A DNA stretch of 51,577 bases. Origin: Bacteroidota bacterium. Its GTDB lineage: Bacteria; Bacteroidota; Bacteroidia; Chitinophagales; Chitinophagaceae. Location of the stretch: NCBI GenBank assembly GCA_023433345.1, contig JAEZDA010000095.1:1-51577 (forward strand), read 5' to 3'. This document shows positions 37,101 to 45,050 of the stretch, piece by piece. Under the pieces are notes generated by a model that saw only the letters and a program-made list of their open reading frames with translations, did no database searches and had not been told where the DNA came from. Both the position numbers and the translations under genes were made by a program. Numbering within the stretch: position 1 is the stretch's first letter; every line of letters begins with the position of its first letter.

Positions 37101-39100
37101 CCAGTGCTCAAAGCATTGCCGGAAGCCAGTTTCAGAACAATAATTTATTTGGTTTAATAATCAGTAATTCGTCCGGAGTTTCGCTTACAGGAACTAACGA
37201 TACATTAAAAATAATTGATGAGATCGCATTTGGTACGAGTGGAGCGGTGCTTGCAACTAACGGTAATCTTACTTTAAGTTCGAACATCAATGGCACCGCA
37301 AGTGTCGCCGATATGACAGGTGGCGGAATATTCAGCGGAAATGATATCATTGGAAATGTAACTGTTGAAAGATATATCCCCGAGCATCCTAAAGCATGGC
37401 AATTATTATCTGTGCCAACCAAAGGTTCAACCATCAAAGCCTCATGGATGGAAGGAAACTCGCCGCTTGGAAATACACGGCCCGGATACGGAACTATCAT
37501 AACAGGAAGTGTTGCGGGAGCTGTGGCGCAGGGGTTTGATATTCATACTCCGGCCGGTGCATCGATGAAAGTTTATAATCCTGCAACGAACGGATGGGAT
37601 GGTGTTGCTTCAACAAACCTTCCGATCGCTAATAAGAAAGGATATATGTTTATGATTCGCGGAGACAGGAGCGTGACAACTTCTACTGCGCCTGCAACTG
37701 CAACAACGCTGAGAACTACCGGCCAGCTTTATACAACCGGCGTAAATGCACCGGATGTTACGAATGTTGCAGCAGGAAAAATGGAATCTGTCGGAAACCC
37801 TTATGCTTCTGCAATCGACTTCTCGCTTGTTAGTAAATCGGGAGGAATTGCAAATATGTTCTATGTATGGGATCCCAGATTAACGAACAATAACGCTTAC
37901 GGTCTTGGTGGTTATCAAACTTTCACGTGGGCGGGAGGTTCATACCAGGTAACCCCGGGCGGAGGTAGTTATACAAACGGAAATACAAATATTGAATCGG
38001 GCCAGGCATTCATGGTGTATGCTCCGGCAACGCCAGGTAGTATCACTTTTACCGAAAGTGCAAAAGTGTCAGGACATAACCTGGTAAACAGAGCTCAACT
38101 TGGTTATTGGGAGATGTTACGAACAAATATGTATGCATTGTCAGGCGGCACAAGGGTTTTAGTGGATGGTGTTATGACGCAGTTCAGTCCGGATTTCTCA
38201 AACAGTGTTGATTATAATGATGCGCCGAAGATGAACAACACCGGGGAGAACATAGCATTGTTCAGGGAAAGCAAAAAGCTATCAGTTGAAAGCAGGTACA
38301 CTATCAGCCCGAATGATACACTTTATTTTATGCTTAGCCAGATGCGAATCATGCAATACCAGCTTGATTTCATCCCGCGCGATCTGGGAGGAAACGGAAC
38401 TGTGGAGGCATATCTTGAAGATAATTTCCTTGGAACATCTACAAAGGTTAGTCTTACAGATACAACAAGGGTTTCCTTCAGTGTAACAAATGTTGCAGGA
38501 TCGTATGCTCCGAACAGGTTCAGGCTTGTGTTCAAAACGCTTTCGATGTTACCGGTAACGTTTACTCAAATTTCGGCTAACCGTAACCGTGAAAAAGATA
38601 TTGAAGTAAAATGGAAAGTGGAAAATGAAACCTCGATGGATCGCTATGTAATAGAGAGAAGCGCAGAAGGCAGAAATTTCCAGGCAATAGGCACTGCAAG
38701 CCCCGGGGCGAACAATGGCGGCGCATTCCAGTACCTTCATGTTGATCGCAGTCCGCTTAATGCAGATAACTTTTACAGAGTGAAAGGGATTAGCATGAAT
38801 GGAATGGTTCAGTACAGTTCCGTTGTGCTTGTGAAGGCAGAAGGAACACAACCAATGTTCTCTGTTCATCCAAATCCTGTAAAAAATAAAATCATCCAGC
38901 TCCATATTATGGGGCAGGAAGAAGGTGAATACAGGCTAAGCCTTGTTAACTCTGTAGGCCAGGTGGTTCACGATTCAAAAGTGACAATCGCGGCAGGTAA
39001 TTCTGTGATACCGGTTTATCTTAAGAATATTTCAAAAGGGATTTATTACCTGAAACTAACCGGCAGTACCAGGTTTAGCCAGCAGATAGTGATAGAGTAA
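31118..39100 (+). CDS. Giant T9SS-sorted surface protein
   Basis: This 2660-residue secreted protein has a signal peptide that ends at LFAQ. Near residue 41 it has NTWDGSTSGNWNTSSNWSL, a W-rich module, followed by some 600 residues of Gly/Ser/Thr/Asn-rich beta-strand repeats of beta-helix type. Ig-like modules follow (about 776-990). A P-domain of the proprotein-convertase type lies at about 995-1156, containing GISIGFNVSHTEVADLIMNI and WTLIARDAAAFNSG. A jelly-roll module (about 1290-1465) and four tandem repeats (about 1478-1820) come next. A second W-rich module starts near 1904, and the T9SS type A sorting domain (HPNPVKNK and KGIYYLKL) is at 2581-2660. It should be exported and anchored or released at the cell surface; adhesion is the likely role. 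Confidence 0.92.
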   Translation: MNRSTLLKRSFRLLTGKQGLNFYKFLCILFILTGSDQLFAQTNTWDGSTSGNWNTSSNWSLNVVPTSSHDVVIPDGITATITVNTAAVCKSLTMNGGGSANTLTISGTNSLTVTNGITMGAGSGTNDHKTLSVNSGTLTAASLTMTATGGSSRQTRLSISTGTVNISGNISMGANNFFNFSSNGTLNVGGNISGGTLNPSTGTVNFNGSSAQVITGAATSNFYNVTINKDASSQTVTNSGNAITVGGSLTVNTGTFNLNATDANATIAGNLIINTNGRLTHNVNWDATGKLLSVGGDIDVDGIFNYSVRSHVQMVGSGTKYLETGANVTSAFSILTLTTGNYLASGPLKINDNFWPMFSTAGSFRTNGNAVNANAALLTSGGTVYVDGGTLNVSGGLYTGTGMAGSLEISSGTLNTDFFNLGDGTVAGTALQSGGTFNISGNITINAGSVFTCNNSPAINVGGNWTSNNSGGFVPGTSTVTFNNSGANQSIQGSATSQTFSTIYIAKPGRTLNIAGSTVTLNAATININQGTFDAGTAGAINLTGNWVNSGTYSGGSARVSFNGSSLQTISGSSQTSFNAITVNNAAGLSLSGIDARINGGASALTFTSGKISTGIRKVILASATTIAGAGAGKYVNGSIEWGVAAGSSAKTFAIGDATDYAPVTLGLNSVSVAGSIIMSTTGNDHSQLLTSVLSEDRSVNRTYTITNSGVSLSNYTATFNFQPGDLDAGANTNQFNVGRYSAGWTYPTVTSRTATSIAVSGLTAYGSFSVAEGGAAAPVVSAHPSNAIGCVGMAADVTAKFTSQVNTTVSWYISTNGGGSYSLLTIAAPYSVNTSQSGNEFTSVLTINPVGGGMSNYRFYATATNTRGSINSNSAGITISPLPIANAGAAMAAICGGGTSASLGGSVGGSATGGIWSSDAGGSFSPSASNLNATWTPPAAYSGTATLTLTTTGGCTPVTASKTIVVNASPDILTLPASNINSCPGDIKALSVTNNYTTSASSGTLSLSIPNNSATGVTNVLSISGVPAGAIVKGISIGFNVSHTEVADLIMNIKAPNGNVLNLVNRQAGGSGTNFTGTTVSSNGTVTFASSSSPFTGTFAADASNGIGATGFVANTTNFSNLFSILNGDWTLIARDAAAFNSGTLTSWSIEVSWMYPVTWSPFTNLYTNSAATTAYTGQSQSTVYFKSNTVASTVYTATATSENGCQRTATATVDVGVIPEVTLSSNYCYGPYTIQLWGESNMPVSYTWSTGATSDSLVVDIAGTYIMTGTTSHGCSASDTISLGIESIDNGDFEQGNTGFTSAYSYVSNTIANGMTPEQRYTVHNDGNFTHTNFWGKDHTTGSGNFMIINGSGTTPPPNVWQKTITVLPNTTYYFSAWAISLNSVGPYANLQFKVNGTQVGTTTGALPARPQNNNPPFDWVRFFGTWNSGSATTAVVSIVDLTTAAGGNDFGLDDISFGTLAPFIKLNTVGRDTQVVCRNIPIEAINYTVGGGEQGPQVSGLPPGITSSFEGTTLVFTGTPTTAGVYNYTVQTTGDCNTATTYGRITVTEQTIALSSAVPTTNQTLCINTASTPISYNVGGTATGATVSGLPTGMSGSFNSGVFTISGTPTALGTFNYTVTTIGSCQAVTASGTINVVKQLISLASGAGTNLQTVCRNSSIVNIAYNIGGSATNASVTGLPPGVSGSYSSGVFSISGSPTQIGNFHYVVTTSGSCTPVNAGGDINVVDQSITRTSSAGSANQSVCINTPVSFITYSIGGTGSGASVIGLPAGMSGSYNAGVFTIGGTPSQDGTFSYTVTTSGGCTPATATGTVNVYPTSNGGTIANASVCSGGGGTLTLSGYTGNIVRWQVSNDGLSWSNISNTTNSQNYSNVTSAIYYRAQTQTGSCATVNSSTAKVGIHNLWTGEVNTDWNNGANWSDGLVPNASCDNVVIPVIPGGIYPQLTAGVATIENLVIQSGATMVVEGATLQVSGTIINNGILNFELGTLELNGSSAQSIAGSQFQNNNLFGLIISNSSGVSLTGTNDTLKIIDEIAFGTSGAVLATNGNLTLSSNINGTASVADMTGGGIFSGNDIIGNVTVERYIPEHPKAWQLLSVPTKGSTIKASWMEGNSPLGNTRPGYGTIITGSVAGAVAQGFDIHTPAGASMKVYNPATNGWDGVASTNLPIANKKGYMFMIRGDRSVTTSTAPATATTLRTTGQLYTTGVNAPDVTNVAAGKMESVGNPYASAIDFSLVSKSGGIANMFYVWDPRLTNNNAYGLGGYQTFTWAGGSYQVTPGGGSYTNGNTNIESGQAFMVYAPATPGSITFTESAKVSGHNLVNRAQLGYWEMLRTNMYALSGGTRVLVDGVMTQFSPDFSNSVDYNDAPKMNNTGENIALFRESKKLSVESRYTISPNDTLYFMLSQMRIMQYQLDFIPRDLGGNGTVEAYLEDNFLGTSTKVSLTDTTRVSFSVTNVAGSYAPNRFRLVFKTLSMLPVTFTQISANRNREKDIEVKWKVENETSMDRYVIERSAEGRNFQAIGTASPGANNGGAFQYLHVDRSPLNADNFYRVKGISMNGMVQYSSVVLVKAEGTQPMFSVHPNPVKNKIIQLHIMGQEEGEYRLSLVNSVGQVVHDSKVTIAAGNSVIPVYLKNISKGIYYLKLTGSTRFSQQIVIE
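35550..36576 (+). repeat. Four tandem about 265-bp coding repeats
   Basis: Four copies of an 88-residue module begin near 35550, 35814, 36079 and 36346. Each has a Cys near the start (VVCRN, TLCIN, TVCRN, SVCIN), then a YxxGG strand, the GLPxGxSGS turn, a TISGTP-like strand, YTVTT and a second Cys (GSC or GDC). The last three are more alike than the first. This is a disulfide-stabilised Ig-like array inside the giant T9SS protein. Confidence 0.85.
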
Positions 39101-39118
39101 AATTGTTTTCACAAATAA

Positions 39119-39149
39119 AAAAGCAGGATCATTTCAGGATCCTGCTTTT
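39119..39149. terminator. Bidirectional terminator between the T9SS gene and scpB
   Basis: A perfect 12-bp stem (AAAAGCAGGATC / GATCCTGCTTTT) with a 7-base loop has A-rich and T-rich flanks, so it can end both convergent transcripts. Confidence 0.88.
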
Positions 39150-39166
39150 TCGTTTATGCGTTATAG

Positions 39167-39886
39167 TTAGTTTACGGAACTTTCCGGAAGATCCTGCTCT
39201 TCGTCGTTGAGTTTGTCTTCAGTTAATTCACCTGCATTCAGTTCTTTTTCATTTTCGGCGGTCTCTTCCATGGGTGAATTTCCGTCCTCACTTTCCTCGC
39301 CGCCCAAAACATTCACAGGGGTTGCTTTAACCAGTTCCTCCATTAACACCTCATCAATTTTTGGAAGCTCATCGGCTGTGTTTATTCCAAAATAATCCAT
39401 GAATGATTTTGAAGTAGAATAGATCAGTGGTTTACCAACAGCATCTTCATTTCTGCCGGAGATGATCACCAGGTCTTTTTCAAGAAGCTTCTGAACAGCA
39501 TAATCGCAATTCACACCACGGATCGCTTCAATCTCACTTTTTGTAATTGGTTGCTTATAGGCAATGATGGCAAGGGTTTCGAGCGCTGCTGCAGATAGAC
39601 GTTTAATAAATTTATCACCATTTATCTGTGCTACGGTTTTATGATACTTCGGTTTTGTAAGAAATTGCCATCCACCTCCGCTTTGCAAAACTTCGAAAGC
39701 GTAAAAATCCGAATCATATTTTTCCCTGATACCTTCAAGTGCGGTTGTAACCTGGTCGATGTCAGCACGATCTTCTATAAACCCAAGCGCATTGTTCACC
39801 AGTTCCGCAATTTCCATTGTTGTAAGTGGCTTATCGCTTGCAAAGATCAAGGCCTCAATATGCGGAATGATTTGTGAGATCTCCAT
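39167..39886 (-). CDS. scpB: Segregation and condensation protein B
   Basis: This 239-residue kleisin-associated protein works with ScpA and SMC in chromosome condensation and segregation. Two winged-helix domains are visible: HIEALIFASDKPLTTMEIAE at the N-terminus, and LETLAIIAYKQPITKSEIEA with RGVNCDYAVQKLLEKDLVI in the second. The C-terminal 60 residues are very acidic (EESEDGNSPMEETAENEKE), a low-complexity tail. scpA is not adjacent. It ends at a shared terminator and is 55 bases from atpG. Confidence 0.95.
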   Translation of the reverse strand: MEISQIIPHIEALIFASDKPLTTMEIAELVNNALGFIEDRADIDQVTTALEGIREKYDSDFYAFEVLQSGGGWQFLTKPKYHKTVAQINGDKFIKRLSAAALETLAIIAYKQPITKSEIEAIRGVNCDYAVQKLLEKDLVIISGRNEDAVGKPLIYSTSKSFMDYFGINTADELPKIDEVLMEELVKATPVNVLGGEESEDGNSPMEETAENEKELNAGELTEDKLNDEEQDLPESSVN

Positions 39887-39941
39887 GAATCAAATTTGAT
39901 AAAACAGTTTCACTTTTACAAGTATGCACAAAAATGAGAGT

Positions 39942-40820
39942 CTATCCTTGTAAGGCTGCTGCACCGCTGACAATTTCAGTAAGTTCGGTGGTAATAGCTG
40001 CCTGGCGCGCCCTGTTGTAGCTGATCTTAAGTGTTTTCAATAACTCATTTGCATTATCGCTCGCCTTATCCATCGCGGTCATCCTGGCGCCGTGTTCACT
40101 TGCGTTTGCGTCGAGTACTGATTTGTATAATTGCGTGTTCAGAATTTTCGGCATCAGTTCCGCAACCAACACTTCCTGGTTTGGTTCAAAAATGAAGTCT
40201 GCTTTCTTTCCACTGTTTTCAACGGTTTTGCGCACGGGGAGAAAAGGTTCTGCAATGAATCGCTGGGTGGCAGCATTTTTAAATTCGCTGTAAACTACTT
40301 CCACAGCATCAACTTCTTTTGCAGCAAAAGCATCCATTGCATACTTAGAGGCTGCTTGCACACGGTCGAAACTAAGGCCTGAAAAAATATCCCAATATGC
40401 GTCTACCACTTTGAAACCGTTCTTCTGAAAGTGCTCATATCCTTTTTTACCGATAGGCAGAACAGTAACATTCCCGCGGTCAAATTGCTGAGGGTATTTC
40501 TCACGAATCACCTGTTTGGCAAGTTTTATAAGGTTGCTGTTGTAGCCTCCGCAAAGGCCGCGATCGCTGGTAACAACTATCACCAAAACTTTCTCCACAG
40601 GCCGTTCGGCAGCAAGGTCCATGGCGATATCACCCTCTGTATTGCTGATGATATTGCTCAGCATTTCCTGCAACTTCTGGGCATAAGGCCGCATTTGCGT
40701 AATAGCATCCTGCGCACGGCGTAATTTTGCAGCACTTACCATCTTCATGGCTTTTGTTATCTGCTGTGTGCTCTGTACACTTTTGATCCTGTTCCTTACT
40801 TCTTTTAATGCGCCGCTCAT
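39942..40820 (-). CDS. atpG: F-type ATP synthase gamma subunit
   Basis: This 292-residue central-stalk subunit couples rotation of F0 to catalysis in F1. The N-terminal coiled-coil half has EVRNRIKSVQSTQQITKAMK, followed by the conserved MVSAAKLRRAQ. The middle Rossmann part contains VTSDRGLCGGYNSNL. The C-terminal helix carries the family signature: TAMDKASDNANELLKTLKIS, then YNRARQAAITTELTEIVSGA. The length is standard. It is not preceded by atpA: the upstream neighbour is secA on the opposite strand, so the gene is physically detached from the rest of the ATP synthase operon and has its own promoter. Confidence 0.97.
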   Translation of the reverse strand: MSGALKEVRNRIKSVQSTQQITKAMKMVSAAKLRRAQDAITQMRPYAQKLQEMLSNIISNTEGDIAMDLAAERPVEKVLVIVVTSDRGLCGGYNSNLIKLAKQVIREKYPQQFDRGNVTVLPIGKKGYEHFQKNGFKVVDAYWDIFSGLSFDRVQAASKYAMDAFAAKEVDAVEVVYSEFKNAATQRFIAEPFLPVRKTVENSGKKADFIFEPNQEVLVAELMPKILNTQLYKSVLDANASEHGARMTAMDKASDNANELLKTLKISYNRARQAAITTELTEIVSGAAALQG

Positions 40821-40872
40821 ATGGAAGAGATAAAATGTTTAATGCCCGAAAGGCATCTCTGTTTTTGAGGCG

Positions 40873-40880
40873 CAAAGGTA
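40873..40880 (-). promoter_or_regulatory. Putative -7 element of atpG
   Basis: The minus strand reads TACCTTTG followed by CGCC, an exact TAnnTTTG match about 52 bases upstream of the atpG start. It lies 29 bases from an equally perfect element in the opposite direction. Confidence 0.5.
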
Positions 40881-40909
40881 AGCGAAATGGGTTAAAAAAA
40901 AGTTTCCTT

Positions 40910-40917
40910 TACCTTTG
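40910..40917 (+). promoter_or_regulatory. Putative -7 element of secA
   Basis: TACCTTTG followed by CTTTCC is an exact TAnnTTTG match about 92 bases upstream of the secA ATG, in the divergent region shared with atpG. Confidence 0.45.
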
Positions 40918-41009
40918 CTTTCCTGTCATTTTGGCCACTGTGTTAATATAGCACCGTATTTGAAAAGGCAGTCATGGATCATTTCTAATGAATTTACAAT
41001 TAATATAAT

Positions 41010-44000
41010 ATGTTTGGAGTCCTCTCTAAAATTTTTGGTGGCAACAAGAGTGAAAAGGATGTAAAGAAAATTCTCCCGGTTGTAGAAAACATCAACAAAT
41101 ATTTCCAACAATACGCAACAATTTCAAACGACGAACTACGGGGCAAAACAGCGGAGTTCCGAAGTCGTATAGCCGATCACCTGAAAGAGACTGACAAGGA
41201 GATCGCCGATATGAAAGCTGAGGCAGAAAGCCTCGACACAAATGACATCGGTTCGAGGGATAATATATATAAGCAGATCGATGAGCTTAAAAAGAGCCGG
41301 GATAAAAAGATCGAGGAAGCTTTGGAAATGATTCTTCCCGAAGCCTTCGCAGTAGTAAAGGAAACTTCAAGGAGGTTCAAGGAAAATGAGGAGGTGGTGG
41401 CTACTGCCACTGATCATGACAGGCAGTTGGCTTCCCGAAAAAACAATGTGATCATTCAGGGCGACCAGGTCATCTATAAAAATTCATGGAATGCCGCCGG
41501 TAATCTTGTTACATGGAATATGGTGCACTATGATGTTCAGCTGATAGGCGGCGCCGTTTTACATTCAGGAAAGATCGCTGAAATGGCAACCGGCGAAGGT
41601 AAAACACTTGTGAGTACTTTACCCGCCTATCTCAATGCCCTGGCGGGGGAAGGTGTGCACATAGTTACTGTGAACGATTACCTTGCCCGAAGGGATAGTG
41701 AGTGGAACGGACCCATATTTGAATGGCTTGGGCTCACTGTTGACTGCATCGACAAGCACGAGCCTAACAGTGATGCCAGGCGCAAAGCGTACAATGCTGA
41801 TATTACTTATGGTACTAACAATGAATTTGGCTTTGACTACCTGCGTGATAACATGGTTCACAATCCGGAAGAAATGGTGCAACGGAAGCATCACTTCGCC
41901 ATGGTTGATGAGGTGGATAGTGTTTTGATAGATGATGCGCGTACTCCTTTAATTATAAGCGGGCCCGTTAGCCACAGTGATAATACCCAGCAATTTTTTG
42001 ATCTCAAGCCCCGTATCGAAAGGCTTGTAGAAGCGCAGAAAAAAGCCGTTAACCAGTTTTTACTTGAAGCTAAGAAAAAAATAGGCGAAGGAAATGATGA
42101 TCCTAAAGACGGCGGACTCGCTCTTATGCGTGCCTTTCGGGGTCTTCCCAAGCATGGCGCTTTAATTAAATATTTGAGTGAGCCGGGTATTCGCGTTAAG
42201 CTTCAGAAGAGCGAAAACTATTACCTCGCAGATCAGCAAAAGCAAATGCCAAAGGTTGATGCTGAATTGTTCTTTTCAATAGATGAAAAAAATAACCAGG
42301 TTGATCTTACGGAATCAGGCATTAACCTTATAACGAGAAGCGGCGAGGATCCTGAATTCTTTGTGCTTCCTGATATTGCCACCAAACTTACCGAGATAGA
42401 AAAAACGGATCTTTCAGCCGAAGAAAAATTACAGAGAAAGGAGAACCTTTTAAGTGAGTATTCGCTGAAAGCAGATCGTATCCACACTGTACAACAGTTG
42501 TTAAAAGCATACACGCTTTTTGATAAGGATGTTGAGTATGTAGTGATAGATGAAGCCGTGAAAATCGTAGATGAGCAAACCGGTCGTATCATGGAGGGCA
42601 GGCGTTATTCTGACGGATTGCATCAGGCGCTCGAAGCTAAAGAGAATGTAAAGATCGAAGCATCTTCTCAAACCTACGCCACTGTCACGCTTCAGAATTA
42701 TTTCAGAATGTATCACAAGCTTGCCGGTATGACCGGTACTGCGGAAACAGAAGCTGCTGAGTTGTGGAGTATTTATAAACTTGATGTGGTTACAATTCCT
42801 ACCAACGTTAAAGTAATAAGGAAGGATGAGCAGGATCTTGTTTATAAAACGAAGCGGGAAAAATATAAGGCCGTAATTGATGAAATTGAACGCCTGCGAA
42901 ATTCGGGGCGGCCGTGCCTTGTAGGTACAACTTCGGTGGAAGTAAGTGAATTACTAAGCCGGATGTTGAAACAGAAGAATATTCCGCACAATGTACTAAA
43001 CGCAAAGCAACACTCCCGTGAAGCGCAGGTTGTTGCTGAAGCGGGCTTTGCGGGCGCGGTGACCATCGCTACCAACATGGCTGGTCGCGGTACAGATATC
43101 AAGCTTGGTCCGGGCGTAAAGGAGGCGGGCGGCCTTGCAATACTTGGTACGGAAAGGCATGAAAGTCGCCGTGTAGACAGGCAGTTGCGTGGTCGTGCTG
43201 GCAGGCAGGGTGATCCCGGGTCGTCGAACTTCTTCGTGTCTCTTGAAGATGACCTTATGAGAATGTTCGGTAGTGAAAGAATCGCAAGCCTGATGGACAG
43301 AATGGGATACAAAGAAGGTGAAGTGATTCAGCATAGCATGATCACAAAAAGTATTGAGCGTGCCCAGAAAAAAGTTGAAGAGAACAACTTCGGCATAAGG
43401 AAGCGACTGCTTGAATATGATGATGTAATGAACAAGCAGCGTAATGTTGTATATGGCAAACGTAACCATGCTTTATTTGGTGAAAGACTTGCGCTGGATC
43501 TCGATAACGCGTTCTATTCTGTGGCAGAGGGCCTGGTAAATGCGTTTAAAGAGGGTGAAGATTATGAAGGCTTCAAGCTTGCTGCGATCATGCATTTTGC
43601 AATTGACACCGCAATTACAGCAGAGGAATTGTCTAAATCTGACATTAATTCCGTTACTGAAAAACTATATGCTGAGGCTACTGCTAACTATGATGCGAAA
43701 GTGAAGCAGCTCGCGGCTCAAACAATGCCGATAATTCAGAATATTCGTCAGCAGCAGGGCGCGCATATTGTACAGGTTGCCGTTCCCTTCACCGATGGGA
43801 AGAAAGGTATACAGGCAATTGCTAATCTTGACAAATATCTTGCAACCGATGGTCGTGAGCTTGGTAATGCACTGGAAAGAAGCGTTACGCTGGCATTTAT
43901 TGATGATGCCTGGAAGGAGCATCTGCGTGCCATGGACGATCTCAGGCAAAGTGTGCAAACTGCGGGATACGAACAGAAAGATCCGTTGGTCATTTATAAG

Positions 44001-44333
44001 ATCGAAGCATTCAATGCCTTTAAGCAAATGGACGACCAGGTAAATAAGGATATCGTTGGTTTCCTTTGTCATGCAGGAATTCCGATGGAGCAAACGCAGG
44101 CGGGGCAGATCCGGGAAGGTCGCGAGCAAAAAACCGACATGAGCCGTATGCGGGAAAACAAGGCGGCAGTTGATGCTGCCGGGCAGGATTATGCAGCAAA
44201 TGAAAATGATTACTACGACCCTTCTGTTCCTGTAAAGCAGGAGCCAGTACGCGTAGAGCCGAAGATCGGCCGAAATGATCCATGCCCTTGCGGAAGCGGA
44301 AAGAAATATAAGAACTGTCACGGTAAAGACTAA
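41010..44333 (+). CDS. secA: Protein translocase ATPase SecA
   Basis: This 1107-residue motor drives post-translational export through SecYEG. NBD1 has the Walker A region EMATGEGKTLVSTLPAYL and the DEAD-like Walker B in HHFAMVDEVDSVLIDDARTP. NBD2 contains VGTTSVEVSELLS and NMAGRGTDIKLGPG, then RQLRGRAGRQGDPGSS. The C-terminal metal-binding tail is NDPCPCGSGKKYKNCHG, which binds zinc and SecB or phospholipid. The protein is longer than the E. coli SecA (901), as is usual in Bacteroidota. The gene starts a likely operon with deoC and a SPOR protein. Confidence 0.98.
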   Translation: MFGVLSKIFGGNKSEKDVKKILPVVENINKYFQQYATISNDELRGKTAEFRSRIADHLKETDKEIADMKAEAESLDTNDIGSRDNIYKQIDELKKSRDKKIEEALEMILPEAFAVVKETSRRFKENEEVVATATDHDRQLASRKNNVIIQGDQVIYKNSWNAAGNLVTWNMVHYDVQLIGGAVLHSGKIAEMATGEGKTLVSTLPAYLNALAGEGVHIVTVNDYLARRDSEWNGPIFEWLGLTVDCIDKHEPNSDARRKAYNADITYGTNNEFGFDYLRDNMVHNPEEMVQRKHHFAMVDEVDSVLIDDARTPLIISGPVSHSDNTQQFFDLKPRIERLVEAQKKAVNQFLLEAKKKIGEGNDDPKDGGLALMRAFRGLPKHGALIKYLSEPGIRVKLQKSENYYLADQQKQMPKVDAELFFSIDEKNNQVDLTESGINLITRSGEDPEFFVLPDIATKLTEIEKTDLSAEEKLQRKENLLSEYSLKADRIHTVQQLLKAYTLFDKDVEYVVIDEAVKIVDEQTGRIMEGRRYSDGLHQALEAKENVKIEASSQTYATVTLQNYFRMYHKLAGMTGTAETEAAELWSIYKLDVVTIPTNVKVIRKDEQDLVYKTKREKYKAVIDEIERLRNSGRPCLVGTTSVEVSELLSRMLKQKNIPHNVLNAKQHSREAQVVAEAGFAGAVTIATNMAGRGTDIKLGPGVKEAGGLAILGTERHESRRVDRQLRGRAGRQGDPGSSNFFVSLEDDLMRMFGSERIASLMDRMGYKEGEVIQHSMITKSIERAQKKVEENNFGIRKRLLEYDDVMNKQRNVVYGKRNHALFGERLALDLDNAFYSVAEGLVNAFKEGEDYEGFKLAAIMHFAIDTAITAEELSKSDINSVTEKLYAEATANYDAKVKQLAAQTMPIIQNIRQQQGAHIVQVAVPFTDGKKGIQAIANLDKYLATDGRELGNALERSVTLAFIDDAWKEHLRAMDDLRQSVQTAGYEQKDPLVIYKIEAFNAFKQMDDQVNKDIVGFLCHAGIPMEQTQAGQIREGREQKTDMSRMRENKAAVDAAGQDYAANENDYYDPSVPVKQEPVRVEPKIGRNDPCPCGSGKKYKNCHGKD

Positions 44334-44347
44334 ACGAAGTTTTAACT

Positions 44348-45019
44348 ATGAACCCTGCCTCTTACATAGATCACACCATTCTAAAACCAACAACCCTTAT
44401 CTCAGAGATAGAGCAACTTTGTGATGAAGCGGTAAAGCATCAGTTCGCCGCGGTGTGCGTGCCTCCAATCTTCGTGAAGAAGGCGGTGGAGTATTTGCAG
44501 GAAAGCGGCGTAAAAACTGCAACCGTCATCGGCTTTCCTTTTGGATACAGCGCAATAGAGGCGAAGCTTGCCGAAACGATGCTAGCTATTGTTGATGGTG
44601 CAGATGAACTTGACGTTGTGATAAATATTTCTGCATTAAAGAACAACGACTGGCAATATCTCGCAAATGAGATAAATACTTTGCTGCCCGTGATCAGGCA
44701 AAAGAACAAAGTGGTGAAGATTATAATTGAGAGTGGAGTGCTTACTGATGAAGAGATAATTCGTTGTTGCGATCTTTATGGCGCTGCAGGTGTCGATTTT
44801 ATGAAAACATCCACCGGTTATGCAGAAAAAGGCGCAACTTTAGAAGCTGTTCAGCTTATGAGAAAGCATCTGGCCGATCAGGTAAAGATCAAGGCCAGCG
44901 GGGGCATCAGAACATACGAGTTTGCAAAGCAACTTATAGATGCCGGCGCCGACAGAATTGGCTGCAGTGCAAGTGTGAAAATTACAGAAGAAGCCTTGAA
45001 AGCCTCTGCAGCGGAATGA
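44348..45019 (+). CDS. deoC: Deoxyribose-phosphate aldolase
   Basis: This 223-residue class I aldolase cleaves 2-deoxyribose-5-phosphate to glyceraldehyde-3-phosphate and acetaldehyde in deoxynucleoside breakdown. The Schiff-base Lys is in VDFMKTSTGYA and the second active-site Lys in KIKASGGIRTYEFA. The opening IDHTILKPTT is the conserved start of the family. TIM-barrel length and motifs are complete. It begins 14 bases after the secA stop, so it is probably cotranscribed; nothing in the sequence explains a functional tie to SecA. Confidence 0.96.
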   Translation: MNPASYIDHTILKPTTLISEIEQLCDEAVKHQFAAVCVPPIFVKKAVEYLQESGVKTATVIGFPFGYSAIEAKLAETMLAIVDGADELDVVINISALKNNDWQYLANEINTLLPVIRQKNKVVKIIIESGVLTDEEIIRCCDLYGAAGVDFMKTSTGYAEKGATLEAVQLMRKHLADQVKIKASGGIRTYEFAKQLIDAGADRIGCSASVKITEEALKASAAE

Positions 45020-45050
45020 TTTTTGAAACTCGGGCCTAATAATGATCAAT

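Noticed and set aside
43665..44321. 218-codon open frame antisense to secA
   Set aside because: It lies in the 3' part of secA, has no domain, and is explained by codon bias of the sense gene.
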